A DNA stretch of 21,998 nucleotides from CABMGO01 sp964574775 (GTDB lineage: Archaea; Nanobdellota; Nanobdellia; Pacearchaeales; GW2011-AR1), in contig CAZNOS010000009.1 in assembly GCA_964574775.1 (NCBI GenBank), positions 1-21,998 of the forward strand, written 5' to 3'. A model generated the notes under the pieces. It was not told the DNA's origin, searched no databases, and saw nothing but the letters and a program-made list of their open reading frames with translations. Shown here one piece after another: positions 6,295-15,440 of this stretch. Within the stretch, counting starts at the first letter, position 1. Every line of letters begins with the position of its first letter. The position numbers and the translations under genes are program-made.

Positions 6295-7146
6295 ATGGAA
6301 GCTCAAAAACTTTATGCCCGACTTGAGAAAGATTTTATAACTCCCGCGATGAGTGACGAATGGGCTACGCATATGTTCGGAATACAAGATTTTCTTAGTG
6401 ATAATTTCAAAAAAAGGAGCATGGGGCTTGTTTGTGATTTTGCAGAAAATATTACTCATGTTTATTGCGCGGTTTTCCCAGAACAATCTGTAATGAAAAG
6501 AATTATTGCTGACGATGTGCACGACGCACTTTTATTTGTACATCATCCCGCTATTTGGGATATTAGAAAGGCTCCTGCGGTTTTCCAGCAGATGGATAGA
6601 AAACTTCTGGAGGAATTTAAAAAAAGAAAAATTGCAATTTATAATTTACATGTTCCATTGGATAATTTTGGACCATATTCTACTGGTAGTACACTCGCAG
6701 AAGCCCTGGGTATAAAAGTCGAAAGAGCGTGCTCTCCCTATTTTGGCGGACTTGCTGGTGTTATTGGAACTACAATGTGTAAAACGACAACGCAGTTGGG
6801 TAAGTTATTCGAAAAAGCCGTTGGACATCCAATTAAAAGATATGATTATGGGAATGGTAAAATAGCGAATGGTAAGGTTGTTATTGTGGCTGGCGGTGGA
6901 AATGAGGTCGAATATTTAAAAGAAGCATTTGATGAAGGAGTTAATACTGTGATTACTGGAATAAGTTCTAGGAATTCTCATTCTGACAAAGAACATATCT
7001 ATGAAGAAAAACATGGAATCAACGTGTTGGGTGGAACTCATTATTCGACAGAAAGATTTGCGTGTGAAGCAATGTGTGGTTATTTTGAAAAACTTGGACT
7101 AAAGACTGAGTTTGTTTCTGGCACTCCTATAATGGAAGATATGTAG
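6295..7146 (+). CDS. NIF3 family dinuclear metal protein
   Basis: This 283-residue cytoplasmic protein belongs to the NIF3/YbgI family, which forms rings with a two-metal site in each subunit. The metal-binding residues are in place: the HHP motif at 83-85, Asp123 in NLHVPLDN, and His249 with Glu253 in GGTHYSTERF. The GGLAGVIGTT segment and the VAGGGNEVEYLKEAF strand-turn also match the family. The biochemical role of NIF3 proteins is unsettled; some are annotated as GTP cyclohydrolase 1 type 2. It has its own TATA box and is convergent with the next gene. Confidence 0.88.
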   Translation: MEAQKLYARLEKDFITPAMSDEWATHMFGIQDFLSDNFKKRSMGLVCDFAENITHVYCAVFPEQSVMKRIIADDVHDALLFVHHPAIWDIRKAPAVFQQMDRKLLEEFKKRKIAIYNLHVPLDNFGPYSTGSTLAEALGIKVERACSPYFGGLAGVIGTTMCKTTTQLGKLFEKAVGHPIKRYDYGNGKIANGKVVIVAGGGNEVEYLKEAFDEGVNTVITGISSRNSHSDKEHIYEEKHGINVLGGTHYSTERFACEAMCGYFEKLGLKTEFVSGTPIMEDM

Positions 7147-7169
7147 ACGGAACTAGTTTTAGAAAATAA

Positions 7170-9440
7170 TTAAGCCAAGCTTTTTCTTTTTTTCTTAACC
7201 TTATGATGTTTTGTAGCTAAAATAAGAACAATCACGACCAAAACAATAATTAAAAGAATTACTCCCCACTTTTTCCAATCAAAACTATAAACCAAATCAG
7301 AACCATTATCTCCAATATCTTCATTGTCACCAGTTTCGATCTCTACCTCTATCTCTCCTTCGCTAACATCTTTAACAACCACTTTGGAGATATTCATATA
7401 TGCCACATTCCCTAAGATTTTTGTTAAAGTTATATTCAAATTCATAGAATCTACTTTTACAATTTTACTTTCTCCTAAATTCAAAGAAACATTTTGTGGC
7501 TCACTTCTCAAAACGAAAAATACAGAAGAGTTAGTTAAATTCAAAACTTTTAATTTATGTATCGTCCCATTTATCTTTATGGAAACATCAGAATTTTTTG
7601 GAAAAACCCCCTTTATCGTCTCCCCATCAACATTATATACAACTCCACTCGAACTCGAAGAAGTTGTTGTTTCTTCAATAGGTTCTGCCCCAACGCTGAA
7701 AGTTACGTTAGATGAATTTCCAATATTACCCCACTCATCTTCACACGAAATATAAACACTATATGTAGTAGAATAATCCAAACCGCTTGCAGTAAAACTA
7801 TTATTCGCACTTTTATTTACCGTTGTTGTATTTGACACCGCAGAAAATCCAGTCATATAACTTGCACAACTCGAAATATTAGAATCATCCGATACGTTAT
7901 AAATAAATGTTCTTGACAAAGATGTTGGATTTTCTATTGGGAAAAGATAGACGACTGGATTAACATTCGTTATATTAAATGTTACATTTACAGAAGTGTT
8001 TCCTTTATTATAAATATCATAACAATATATCGAAGCATTATGCGCGCCAACAGATATGTTCGTTCCATTTATTGAGTTATTTGTTAATTTATTTATAGTA
8101 GTCTCGTTGTCATTTACTTTAACCCTGTCCACATATAAAGAACAATTTTTAATTTCAGAATCATCCGAAATATTATACGCAAACGTCATATTTCTATTTT
8201 CTTGATTTTCAACCAAAAAAAGATATACTACTGGAGCGAAAAAATAATCTGCATTATCTTCCCATCTAAAAAAGGGGTAAACCGAATTATCTTCTTTTGT
8301 GTTCCATACGTTTACAAAATCCCATGTATCAAAAAACGAATTTGAACTATTATAAAAATATGTAATGTCTGTTTGGTCAGTTCCTCTAGCACCTAATGTT
8401 GCTTCTGGTGCAACCTCTGGTGGTTCTCCCATATTTCCACCAACCGCATAAGTGAATGATGATGTAAGCCAAGAATTATTTAAACTTTCTACTGGTAAAA
8501 GTTCTTGACCGATTACCCCTCCAACAAAATCTCCCATTGCAGAGGCACTTCCAACAAAAAATGAGTTATATAAATATGAAGCATCTTGAAACCCTACCAA
8601 ACCGCCAATATAACTATCTGCAGATACAGTTGCACTTGACCAGCAATTAGTAAGTGTGCTACCTTGAGTTAAATCTGAAATAATACCACCAGCTCCAGTA
8701 TAATAAGTTGTAACAAAACCACTTGACCAACAATTAGAGACAGTATTTCCACCTACAGTATTTTCACCTCCGACTATTCCTCCAGCATTTTGATATGTGG
8801 CAGTAATAGACGAAGTAGAATAAGATTTACTAATTGTAGATGCACTTTGCCAAGAACCAGATATTCCTCCGACTGATTCCTCTCCAGCAATAGCATTTCC
8901 AGTAGATGCACATTTATCTATATTGCTATCATACAATTTACCAACTACTCCACCAACATAAAGTGAACCATCCACACTTGACATATCTACAATAACATTA
9001 CTTATATTGCTTTCTTGAACCCCACCAGCTAATGCACCGGTTTGGTCATATCCATCAATATCAGCCCCTAATATAATTAAATTTTTGATATTTGCTTGCC
9101 AAAGATATCCAAATAAGCCAACATAATCTCTATCTTCATTTATAGTTAAACCTGAAATAGTATGAAATTCTCCATCTAATGTTCCAGAAAATTGTGTTTC
9201 ATCATAATTTCCTATTGGTGTAAAGTTATTCCCTATACTCGTATAATCTGATGTTGAAGAATTTAAATTATTCATTAGAAGATAGCTAGCCGTAACATTA
9301 TCTCTTGTCTCATTTAGCGTGGTCCAATTAGTAATTTGATATGGATTTACAGAAGTTCCAGCCCCAAAGCCAGAAAACGCACTCGCCCCGCAAGTCAAAA
9401 ACATTCCAACTACAATTAAAAATAATATATTCAACCTCAT
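7170..9440 (-). CDS. Large surface glycoprotein with GLUG and Ig-like repeats
   Basis: This 756-residue protein has a signal peptide (about residues 1-21), a Thr/Ser/Asn-rich extracellular part, and one C-terminal membrane helix at about 725-743 followed by a basic cytoplasmic tail, so it is anchored in the cell membrane. From about residue 30 to 340 it carries GLUG-type beta-helix repeats (for example FSGTLDGEFHTISGLTI, then VGGVVGKLYDSNIDKC and VGGISGSW). Two similar Ig-like repeats follow at about 403-493 and 494-583, both beginning PVVYLF and holding NxSDDS. Many NxS/T sequons suggest heavy N-glycosylation. It is likely an adhesin or cell-surface protein, perhaps used in contact with a host cell, which is inferred from the DPANN lifestyle. 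Confidence 0.85.
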   Translation of the reverse strand: MRLNILFLIVVGMFLTCGASAFSGFGAGTSVNPYQITNWTTLNETRDNVTASYLLMNNLNSSTSDYTSIGNNFTPIGNYDETQFSGTLDGEFHTISGLTINEDRDYVGLFGYLWQANIKNLIILGADIDGYDQTGALAGGVQESNISNVIVDMSSVDGSLYVGGVVGKLYDSNIDKCASTGNAIAGEESVGGISGSWQSASTISKSYSTSSITATYQNAGGIVGGENTVGGNTVSNCWSSGFVTTYYTGAGGIISDLTQGSTLTNCWSSATVSADSYIGGLVGFQDASYLYNSFFVGSASAMGDFVGGVIGQELLPVESLNNSWLTSSFTYAVGGNMGEPPEVAPEATLGARGTDQTDITYFYNSSNSFFDTWDFVNVWNTKEDNSVYPFFRWEDNADYFFAPVVYLFLVENQENRNMTFAYNISDDSEIKNCSLYVDRVKVNDNETTINKLTNNSINGTNISVGAHNASIYCYDIYNKGNTSVNVTFNITNVNPVVYLFPIENPTSLSRTFIYNVSDDSNISSCASYMTGFSAVSNTTTVNKSANNSFTASGLDYSTTYSVYISCEDEWGNIGNSSNVTFSVGAEPIEETTTSSSSSGVVYNVDGETIKGVFPKNSDVSIKINGTIHKLKVLNLTNSSVFFVLRSEPQNVSLNLGESKIVKVDSMNLNITLTKILGNVAYMNISKVVVKDVSEGEIEVEIETGDNEDIGDNGSDLVYSFDWKKWGVILLIIVLVVIVLILATKHHKVKKKRKSLA

Positions 9441-9460
9441 ACTAATATTTACCGTCTCTT

Positions 9461-9470
9461 GTTTTTAAAC
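9461..9470 (-). promoter_or_regulatory. TATA box of the GLUG surface protein gene
   Basis: GTTTAAAAAC on the minus strand is centred 25 bases before the ATG, indicating a leaderless mRNA. Confidence 0.45.
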
Positions 9471-9595
9471 GTTTTTGCTTTACAAAAAATATATGATCTG
9501 TATCGCAACTAAAGTTAATCCCCTTGGGATAAATCGATAGAAATCGTACTCGTCAGAATTAAACTTATTTGCTGCTCAAATTAATTATTCCAAAT
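9471..9595. other. Divergent spacer with two small hairpins
   Basis: Between the two leaderless promoters lie about 125 bases with no open frame. They contain ATCCC-CTT-GGGAT at 9518-9530 and CGAT-AGAA-ATCG at 9535-9546, next to each other. I do not see C/D box, tRNA or other known RNA motifs. It may be an upstream regulatory region or a small RNA, or just spacer. Confidence 0.3.
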
Positions 9596-9605
9596 CTTTA
9601 AAAAC
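9596..9605 (+). promoter_or_regulatory. TATA box of the 487-residue protein gene
   Basis: CTTTAAAAAC is centred about 26 bases before the ATG at 9626 and matches the TATA box of the uS2 gene exactly. Confidence 0.5.
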
Positions 9606-9625
9606 ACGGCGAGCTTTAGTATCTC

Positions 9626-11089
9626 ATGGATATAAGAGAGGCGATTGCTAAGGTTAATAAGAAATATGGATTTAAAGAAGATGTTGCGAAATCGCTCGCA
9701 TCTTACAAACTTACTTATGACTCCGATTCTAATCAGCTTGAGCCAATTTATTATTGGATTTTAGATTTTATACAAGACATGGGACTTAAAGTGGAAAAAG
9801 TTACTGATAATTTTCAATCTTCTCCCGGAAGCGGACATTTCTCAGATATGGGACAAAGAGCAACGGCAATGCAACAACAGGCTACAAAAATTTTAGCAGA
9901 TACAAATGTCGTTATAAAATCAGTTATACAACTTGTTTACGATTTGAAAGAATATGAAATTAGATTATCTCAATATAAGAGGGCTGCTTCAAAAGATCCA
10001 AAGGAAAAAGAAGAGGGAATGTTGGCACTGAAAAATATTTGGCTAGATCAAGTCGATATGAAGAGAGGAAGAGGAAGTATTCATCAAATGTCTTACGAAA
10101 TGGGATTTACCACACTTAGAGAAGCATTTTTGGTAGCAAACACAATAGAAGATGTAAACAAAATGTCTTCTGCCGATGGTGTAATCAATGATTCCGTAAA
10201 GAGAGTTTTAACCCCTAGGCTTAGTGAATTTTTATTATGGAAGGATATTTCAGAAAGAGAAATCGTAAAAAGATTTGAAATTGAAAAATCTTATTTGAAA
10301 TCTCAGGTTGAATCATTAAAAATGTATACTGCTTGGGCAAAGCCATATTTGAAAGCCGCTAAAGATTTGAGAATGAGTGGATTTGATACTAACGCTTCTT
10401 TAGTTCACGCTTTCTCTACGACTATGTTTGAGCTCGGTCTTTTCTGTACGAGAGAGGCAAAGATTACTAGTAGTGAAGTTTTAACAAAAAGATTTGGTCG
10501 GGAATATAAATTAAAAAGAAAATATTATTCAATCTTAGTTGTATCATTAAAATACAGAGGAGAATTAGCTCAAAAAGTTACGCAAAAGGGAGATTATGGT
10601 TTTGGGTTCGGTGGAAGAGTAGATATAACTTTTGATGCATACGCTTTAAACGAAGAAGAAATTGCGCTAGCTAAAAAAATTATGAGCGATGCAGATTTAA
10701 AAGATGGGCTAGATTTAGTCGGAGAAAATACTCAGGTTGCACTTGATCAGCTAAAAGATGATATCGAAAAATATTGCTTAAAAGACGGTGATAAACAAAA
10801 AATGGAGGAAGAGAAAAAGAAAGAGGAGAAAAAACAAGACGACACCAATCCGTTTAGTGCTTTATGGAGCTTGTTTACTTTCGATTTTGGAAAGACGGAG
10901 AAAAAAGAAGACAAGAAAGAAATTAAAGAAGTAAAAGATATTAAAAAAGATGATTTTGTTGAAGAAAACCTTCGTGGTGAGGCTATCAATGGCGCCAGAG
11001 GAACTTTATATACCGTTTATGATGTTTACAAAAAGGCGCATGGAATGGCATCTTCTCCTGAAAATTTTGATAATGGGAAAAAGGGTTGA
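9626..11089 (+). CDS. Large helical protein of unknown function
   Basis: I do not recognise a named family in this 487-residue protein, although it resembles conserved hypothetical proteins of DPANN archaea. There is no signal peptide and no membrane helix, so it is cytoplasmic. About 390 residues look folded and mainly alpha-helical, with segments such as QLEPIYYWILDFIQDMGLKV and KYYSILVVSLKYRGELAQKV. A Lys/Glu-rich linker covers about residues 393-455, and a more conserved-looking tail (RGEAINGARGTLYTVYDVY) ends the protein. A short, acidic, disordered protein gene follows 37 bases later on the same strand, perhaps co-transcribed. Confidence 0.75.
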   Translation: MDIREAIAKVNKKYGFKEDVAKSLASYKLTYDSDSNQLEPIYYWILDFIQDMGLKVEKVTDNFQSSPGSGHFSDMGQRATAMQQQATKILADTNVVIKSVIQLVYDLKEYEIRLSQYKRAASKDPKEKEEGMLALKNIWLDQVDMKRGRGSIHQMSYEMGFTTLREAFLVANTIEDVNKMSSADGVINDSVKRVLTPRLSEFLLWKDISEREIVKRFEIEKSYLKSQVESLKMYTAWAKPYLKAAKDLRMSGFDTNASLVHAFSTTMFELGLFCTREAKITSSEVLTKRFGREYKLKRKYYSILVVSLKYRGELAQKVTQKGDYGFGFGGRVDITFDAYALNEEEIALAKKIMSDADLKDGLDLVGENTQVALDQLKDDIEKYCLKDGDKQKMEEEKKKEEKKQDDTNPFSALWSLFTFDFGKTEKKEDKKEIKEVKDIKKDDFVEENLRGEAINGARGTLYTVYDVYKKAHGMASSPENFDNGKKG

Positions 11090-11126
11090 TAGAAAAATAA
11101 TTAAAGACGTATATATTTTCTAAATC

Positions 11127-11738
11127 ATGAATAAACCCCAGACTGAGAACGTAAAAAGTCTTGAAGAGAAATTAAGAGCTATGGTGGAAAAAAGAAAAAA
11201 TGCCCCAGTAAAAACTCCGGAGAAAATTAAAGAGACAAAAACAGAAGAGAAAAGGCCAAAAGAAGAAAACTTGAAAGAAGAAGTTTCTTTTGACGATCAA
11301 CCGACTATTCCTCAAATCAATAATGCTCCAGCTCCGTCTCCGCAATTGATGCCGCGGGCTTTAGGTTTCGATGCGCCAATTGTAGCCAATCCCGGAGGAA
11401 GATTAGAAGACGACTTAAGAGATATTTCAACTCCAAAAGAAAATAATCGTGAAGAAAAAAAATTATATGACAATAGTCAAAAAAAATATAGTTCTCCGGA
11501 TGAAAGAACTAATTCTCGAATTGATGCGAGTACGCAGGCAAACTTAACCCACACATCTCCTCTTCAGCAGGTACGTCCCGTGAGATTTGCGGACGAAAAT
11601 ATGCCACCTCAAAATTCAAGCCCAGAAGAATCGTATAAATTTGACAACATTCAAAGAGCCGATAATAATTCTGAAAATGTGCCTTGGGAAACAAATGGGG
11701 CAGATGTGTCTAAAAAATATCAAAGACACAACTTTTAA
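11127..11738 (+). CDS. Disordered hydrophilic protein of unknown function
   Basis: This 203-residue protein is very hydrophilic and rich in Lys, Glu, Asn, Ser and Pro, with no hydrophobic segment of note, so it is probably largely unfolded. A short more ordered stretch (SPQLMPRALGFDAPIVANPG) lies near the middle. The open frame has a clear ATG and TAA and the same base composition as its neighbours, which supports it as a real gene. It sits 37 bases after the 487-residue protein gene and just before the TIM-barrel gene, whose TATA box overlaps its last codons. A scaffold or adaptor role for its neighbours is possible but unproven. Confidence 0.65.
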   Translation: MNKPQTENVKSLEEKLRAMVEKRKNAPVKTPEKIKETKTEEKRPKEENLKEEVSFDDQPTIPQINNAPAPSPQLMPRALGFDAPIVANPGGRLEDDLRDISTPKENNREEKKLYDNSQKKYSSPDERTNSRIDASTQANLTHTSPLQQVRPVRFADENMPPQNSSPEESYKFDNIQRADNNSENVPWETNGADVSKKYQRHNF

Positions 11739-11740
11739 AT
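11732..11740 (+). promoter_or_regulatory. TATA box of the TIM-barrel gene
   Basis: CTTTTAAAT overlaps the end of the preceding gene and is centred about 27 bases before the ATG at 11763. Confidence 0.45.
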
Positions 11741-11762
11741 ATCAACGAATATTTAGCTATTT

Positions 11763-13637
11763 ATGGGTGATGGTAGTTACGAGAATTTTTATGGTGGTGG
11801 TATTTCCAGTTTTGAACCCGGATACTCCGCTGGTGGTTCGTTTATTGGATATAGAATGAATGCTGGAACTCTTGGTTCCCCTACATCAATTCAGACTGCA
11901 AATCAACTAAAAGAAGTTATTTCTAGAATTAAAGAGGGCGTAAAGAACGTCGAATTACAGCCGCTACAAGAAGGAGTTTTTGATCAAATTCCAAAACAGA
12001 ACTTTGAAGAAATGCGTGCCTTAATGAAATTAACTGGAGTTAAGCCATCCGTACACGCCCCAATGATTGATCCTTCTGGTTTTGAACGTGGAACATATAG
12101 TGAAGAAAATAGGCAAGAAGCTGAAAGAAAATTATTTAGTGTTATTGAAAGAGCAAAAATGCTTGACCATGAAACTAATGTTCCCGTCGTTATACACTCT
12201 AGTTCTGGACTTCCTGGTTCTGAGTATAGACCTGGAAATGAAAAGGCTGGTGAAGAGAAATGGCACCGACAAAATATGGGTGTATTTAATAGACAATCAA
12301 AACAGACCGGAATGCTGCCAGAAGAAAAAGAGTATACGTTAGGTATGACCGAAAAAGATTTTGCAGCTGGTGGAAAATTAACAAAGGCAGAGGATATGAT
12401 TGACAAATTAAATAAGACTACTTGGGTGAATCAGAAAGAACATTTGAACTATTATATGGAATTAATGGATAACAGAATCCACGAGGGAATTGAAATGATG
12501 GGCACTCAGAAATTGGGAGAAGGCATGGAAAAGGCCCAAAAGGCATTTGATAATCAGCTAAATAGAGGAGAGGGATATATTGAAACAAATCAGGAAAAAA
12601 TAAATGAGATGTGGAATACCGTCGGAAAATTTGGTTCGCCAGAACAGAGAGCAGAATTACAACAACTTTCCAGAAAATATGAGGAACAGGCAAAAAAAAT
12701 GCTAGAAGAACAAAAACAATCTCTTGATGAAAATAAGAAAAAAGATTTACTTTTGAGAAGGGCTGAATTTCTTAATAATGTTTACAAAGATCTTAATGGT
12801 ATAACTAGCGGACATGATCCGGGCGCAAAGGATAGTGCCGTCACAAAAGATACAATGGAAAAATGGGGTGCGCCAAAAATTTTAGTTAATGCAGAAAATT
12901 TCGCAAGAGAAAAATTTGCGGAAACTATTGGTGGCGTTGCATGGAGAGGGTATAATGAACTTGGCGGCGACAAAGCACCTATGCTCGCAATTGAAAATAT
13001 GTATCAGGGAATGGCGTTCTCGAGAGCTGAAGATATGGAGAAATTAATTATTGACGCAAGAAAAAAGTTTGTTGCAAATGCCAAATCTAATGGAATGGGA
13101 GAAACCGACGCTGAAAAAGCTGCAGAAAAGTTAATAGGTGTAACGTGGGATGTTGGGCATCTAAATCTTTTCAAAAAATCTGGATTTACAGATACTGATG
13201 TTATTAAACAAACTGAAAAAATTGCGCCGTATGTAAAACACGTTCATCTGACTGATAATTTTGGATATTCAGATTCGCACTTAGCTCCGGGTATGGGAAA
13301 TGTTCCTATCAAAAAAATCTTAGAGGAATTGGAAAAGACTGGCAAGATCGGAGAGATGAGAAAAATTGTCGAGGCTGGTGCTTTCGTTCAGCACTTTGGA
13401 AAATCTCCACATCCTATTACTATGGCTGCGCTTGGATCGCCGATATATTCATCTGGCCCATATTGGAATCAGGTAGTTGGAATGTCGAGTGCTGCTGGAT
13501 ATTTCGGAACTCCTATGGCTTATTTGCCAGAAAAACATTTCTCTATGTATGGAACTGGATTCTCCGGTCTTCCGATGGAGCTCGGCGGACAAATCCCAGG
13601 AACTGCTTCGAGAGTAACTGGAACGCCAAATGCTTAG
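11763..13637 (+). CDS. Endonuclease IV-like TIM barrel with long helical insert
   Basis: This 624-residue protein has the metal ligands of the endonuclease IV/xylose isomerase-like TIM barrel: His98 in SVHAP, His145 in VVIHSSSG, Glu411 in LAIENMYQG, Asp463 and His466 in TWDVGHLNLF, His495 in VKHVHLTD, Asp504 and His506, and Glu537 in KIVEAGA. Family members are usually 280-300 residues. Here a charged helical insert of roughly 190 residues (about 170-360) separates the two halves of the barrel, and Gly/Ser/Tyr-rich segments lie at the N-terminus (MGDGSYENFYGGG) and the C-terminus (from about residue 557). It could be an AP endonuclease or a sugar-phosphate isomerase; I cannot tell which. Confidence 0.8.
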   Translation: MGDGSYENFYGGGISSFEPGYSAGGSFIGYRMNAGTLGSPTSIQTANQLKEVISRIKEGVKNVELQPLQEGVFDQIPKQNFEEMRALMKLTGVKPSVHAPMIDPSGFERGTYSEENRQEAERKLFSVIERAKMLDHETNVPVVIHSSSGLPGSEYRPGNEKAGEEKWHRQNMGVFNRQSKQTGMLPEEKEYTLGMTEKDFAAGGKLTKAEDMIDKLNKTTWVNQKEHLNYYMELMDNRIHEGIEMMGTQKLGEGMEKAQKAFDNQLNRGEGYIETNQEKINEMWNTVGKFGSPEQRAELQQLSRKYEEQAKKMLEEQKQSLDENKKKDLLLRRAEFLNNVYKDLNGITSGHDPGAKDSAVTKDTMEKWGAPKILVNAENFAREKFAETIGGVAWRGYNELGGDKAPMLAIENMYQGMAFSRAEDMEKLIIDARKKFVANAKSNGMGETDAEKAAEKLIGVTWDVGHLNLFKKSGFTDTDVIKQTEKIAPYVKHVHLTDNFGYSDSHLAPGMGNVPIKKILEELEKTGKIGEMRKIVEAGAFVQHFGKSPHPITMAALGSPIYSSGPYWNQVVGMSSAAGYFGTPMAYLPEKHFSMYGTGFSGLPMELGGQIPGTASRVTGTPNA

Positions 13638-13670
13638 AATTATTTTCTAGTAACGACGTTCAACTAAACA

Positions 13671-13679
13671 TTTATAAAA
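13671..13679 (+). promoter_or_regulatory. TATA box of the HEPN-like gene
   Basis: TTTATAAAA lies about 33 bases before the ATG at 13708, so transcription should start a few bases before the start codon. Confidence 0.45.
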
Positions 13680-13707
13680 TAGAAAAACATAAACTATAAG
13701 AAAAAAG

Positions 13708-14397
13708 ATGGTGAAAAAGAAAGCAAAGAGTGTTAATATTAAAGATATNNNNNNNNNNNNNNNNNNNNNNNNNNNNNNNNNNNNNNNNNNNNNNNNNNNN
13801 NNNNNNNNNNNNNNNNNNNNNNNNNNNNNNNNNNNNNNNNNNNNNNNNTACAGAAAAGAATTGCACGTAAATACTGTTAAACTTTCTACTTGGTGGCAAG
13901 ATTTGATAAGGGGAGATCCGGTTTTGATAAACGTATTAAGATATGGTGAAGCGCTCGTGGATTACGGCGGATTTTTTGCACCACAAAAAGTTTTATTACA
14001 ACAGGGAAAAATACGTTCAACACCAGAATCAATTTATACATTGTTACAAAGAGCTCCGTCGCATATGGCAAGGGCTAGGGCGGCAATGATTGGAGTTGTA
14101 GATGGATTTTATTGGGCATGTGTTGATTCGGCTCATGCTGCATTAATTACTGCGAATATTTTACCTCCGTCTCCAGAACATATTTCTGAAATAATGTATG
14201 AAAATTTTGTTAAGACAAAAATGCTTGATTCAAAATATGTTGATTATTATTCTGAAATACGTACACTAATGAAAGACATAATGCATGGAAAAGTTACAGA
14301 TGTTTCTGGCAGAAAACTTGATGAGATTAGAGCTAATGCAGATAAATTCGTCGGTGAGATGGAATTACTTGTAGACAAATTACTTAGTAAAAAATAA
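13708..14397 (+). CDS. HEPN-like helical protein, interrupted by an assembly gap
   Basis: The first 13 residues (MVKKKAKSVNIKD) and the last 182 or so are visible; between them is a run of N. The visible C-terminal part is helical and resembles HEPN domains of DPANN archaea: RARAAMIGVVDGFYWACVDS followed by AHAALITANILPPSPEHISE and further helices. HEPN proteins are nucleotide- or RNA-binding, and some are RNases with an Rx4-6H motif, which I do not find clearly here. Because the gap length is artificial, the frame across it and even the assignment of both ends to one gene cannot be verified. It is convergent with the next gene, six bases away. Confidence 0.6.
   Translation: MVKKKAKSVNIKDXXXXXXXXXXXXXXXXXXXXXXXXXXXXXXXXXXYRKELHVNTVKLSTWWQDLIRGDPVLINVLRYGEALVDYGGFFAPQKVLLQQGKIRSTPESIYTLLQRAPSHMARARAAMIGVVDGFYWACVDSAHAALITANILPPSPEHISEIMYENFVKTKMLDSKYVDYYSEIRTLMKDIMHGKVTDVSGRKLDEIRANADKFVGEMELLVDKLLSKK
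13749..13848. other. Assembly gap of 100 N
   Basis: Exactly 100 undetermined bases, the conventional placeholder for a scaffold gap of unknown size. The real distance and content are unknown. Confidence 0.98.
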
Positions 14398-14403
14398 AAT
14401 TAA

Positions 14404-15360
14404 CTATTTCTTTTCTTCTTTTGCTTTAGCTATTGCTTTCTCTTCCTCAATTGCACTTGCGGCTGCTTCGAGCATTTTTTCTCCAGATAGTAATTCTATT
14501 ACCTGTTGCGCATTTATGTTTGATTTGTATGTCGATTCGTATTTATTTCTGGCTTCATCGAATGCTTTTCCAGCTTCCATCTTTGCTTTTGCGTCTGCTG
14601 CTATTTCTATTGCGACTCTCATATCGTTAAGTTTCTTTAGAGCTTCTTCTTGCTCTGGAGATGCTTTTTCATATTGAGTTGCCACGGACATTGCTTGTGT
14701 CAAATAACTTGCAATTCCATATTTCTTGATTGCTTGGCCGGCTCTCATTTGAGCTATTCTCATATCTGCCTTTAGGATTCCACCTATTCTGCTTTCTAAA
14801 AATTTACCGTATGCTGAGCTTGGATCAACTTTCATACTTTTCATTTGTTCTGCCAAATATTCTTTTTGTAATTTTTCGTCCTTGGATGCCTTAGATATTC
14901 TATTCATTGCTTCTTGGGTTGCTTCAACAATGCTGACTACTGCATTATATTTGCTTTCTCTTTCGCTTCTTGTTTTTTCTTTTTCTGCATCTGCATCTGG
15001 TTTACCACTTGCCCTAATTGCTGGTGCATTAAGTGCCAACTTTAATCCGTCTTCTTCTGAAACTAATGATGCTAAATCTTTTATATTTTTTCTCGCAAAT
15101 CCTTTCATGGCCTGTGATTCACCGCTAGCCATCGCTTCTAGGTTTTTAAGAGCGTATTCTGTGTCTCTTGTAGATGCAGATGGGTCAATCGTAAAATACT
15201 CTGCTCTAGACTCTGGTGTTTCAAGCTTAGATTGATGTAATTTACCTAAATGACTAAGATATTCGAATCTTTCTGCAAAATAGTCCTTACTAAACGGAGT
15301 ATTCGCTTGAGTTTCCGAATAAGTAACTGGTTTCCTTGCGTCTTCTTTTTTTTCTGCCAT
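14404..15360 (-). CDS. Ala/Glu/Lys-rich helical protein of unknown function
   Basis: I do not recognise this 318-residue protein. It is rich in Ala, Glu, Lys, Ser and Met, predicted to be almost wholly helical, and has neither signal peptide nor membrane helix. The first 40 residues (with YSETQANTPFSKDYFAERFE) look like a linker, and the rest may form coiled coils or a helical bundle; the C-terminus is a run of charged residues (EEEKAIAKAKEEKK). It is encoded opposite to its neighbours and has a TATA box a few bases beyond leaderless distance. The abundance of helices and low sequence complexity suggest a structural or scaffold protein, which is only inference. Confidence 0.65.
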   Translation of the reverse strand: MAEKKEDARKPVTYSETQANTPFSKDYFAERFEYLSHLGKLHQSKLETPESRAEYFTIDPSASTRDTEYALKNLEAMASGESQAMKGFARKNIKDLASLVSEEDGLKLALNAPAIRASGKPDADAEKEKTRSERESKYNAVVSIVEATQEAMNRISKASKDEKLQKEYLAEQMKSMKVDPSSAYGKFLESRIGGILKADMRIAQMRAGQAIKKYGIASYLTQAMSVATQYEKASPEQEEALKKLNDMRVAIEIAADAKAKMEAGKAFDEARNKYESTYKSNINAQQVIELLSGEKMLEAAASAIEEEKAIAKAKEEKK

Positions 15361-15388
15361 TTTATTTCAAAATATAGAGTATTTCATT

Positions 15389-15399
15389 CTTTATAAACC
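15389..15399 (-). promoter_or_regulatory. TATA box of the 318-residue protein gene
   Basis: GGTTTATAAAG on the minus strand, centred about 34 bases before the ATG at 15360. The core is the same as in the L7Ae and eS19 promoters. Confidence 0.5.
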
Positions 15400-15440
15400 T
15401 TACGGTTGTTGTATCTACATAGGAGTAACAAGAAACAAAG

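Noticed and set aside
9518..9546. A C/D box small RNA between 9471 and 9595 on either strand.
   Set aside because: No box C and box D pairs in the right order and spacing could be found.
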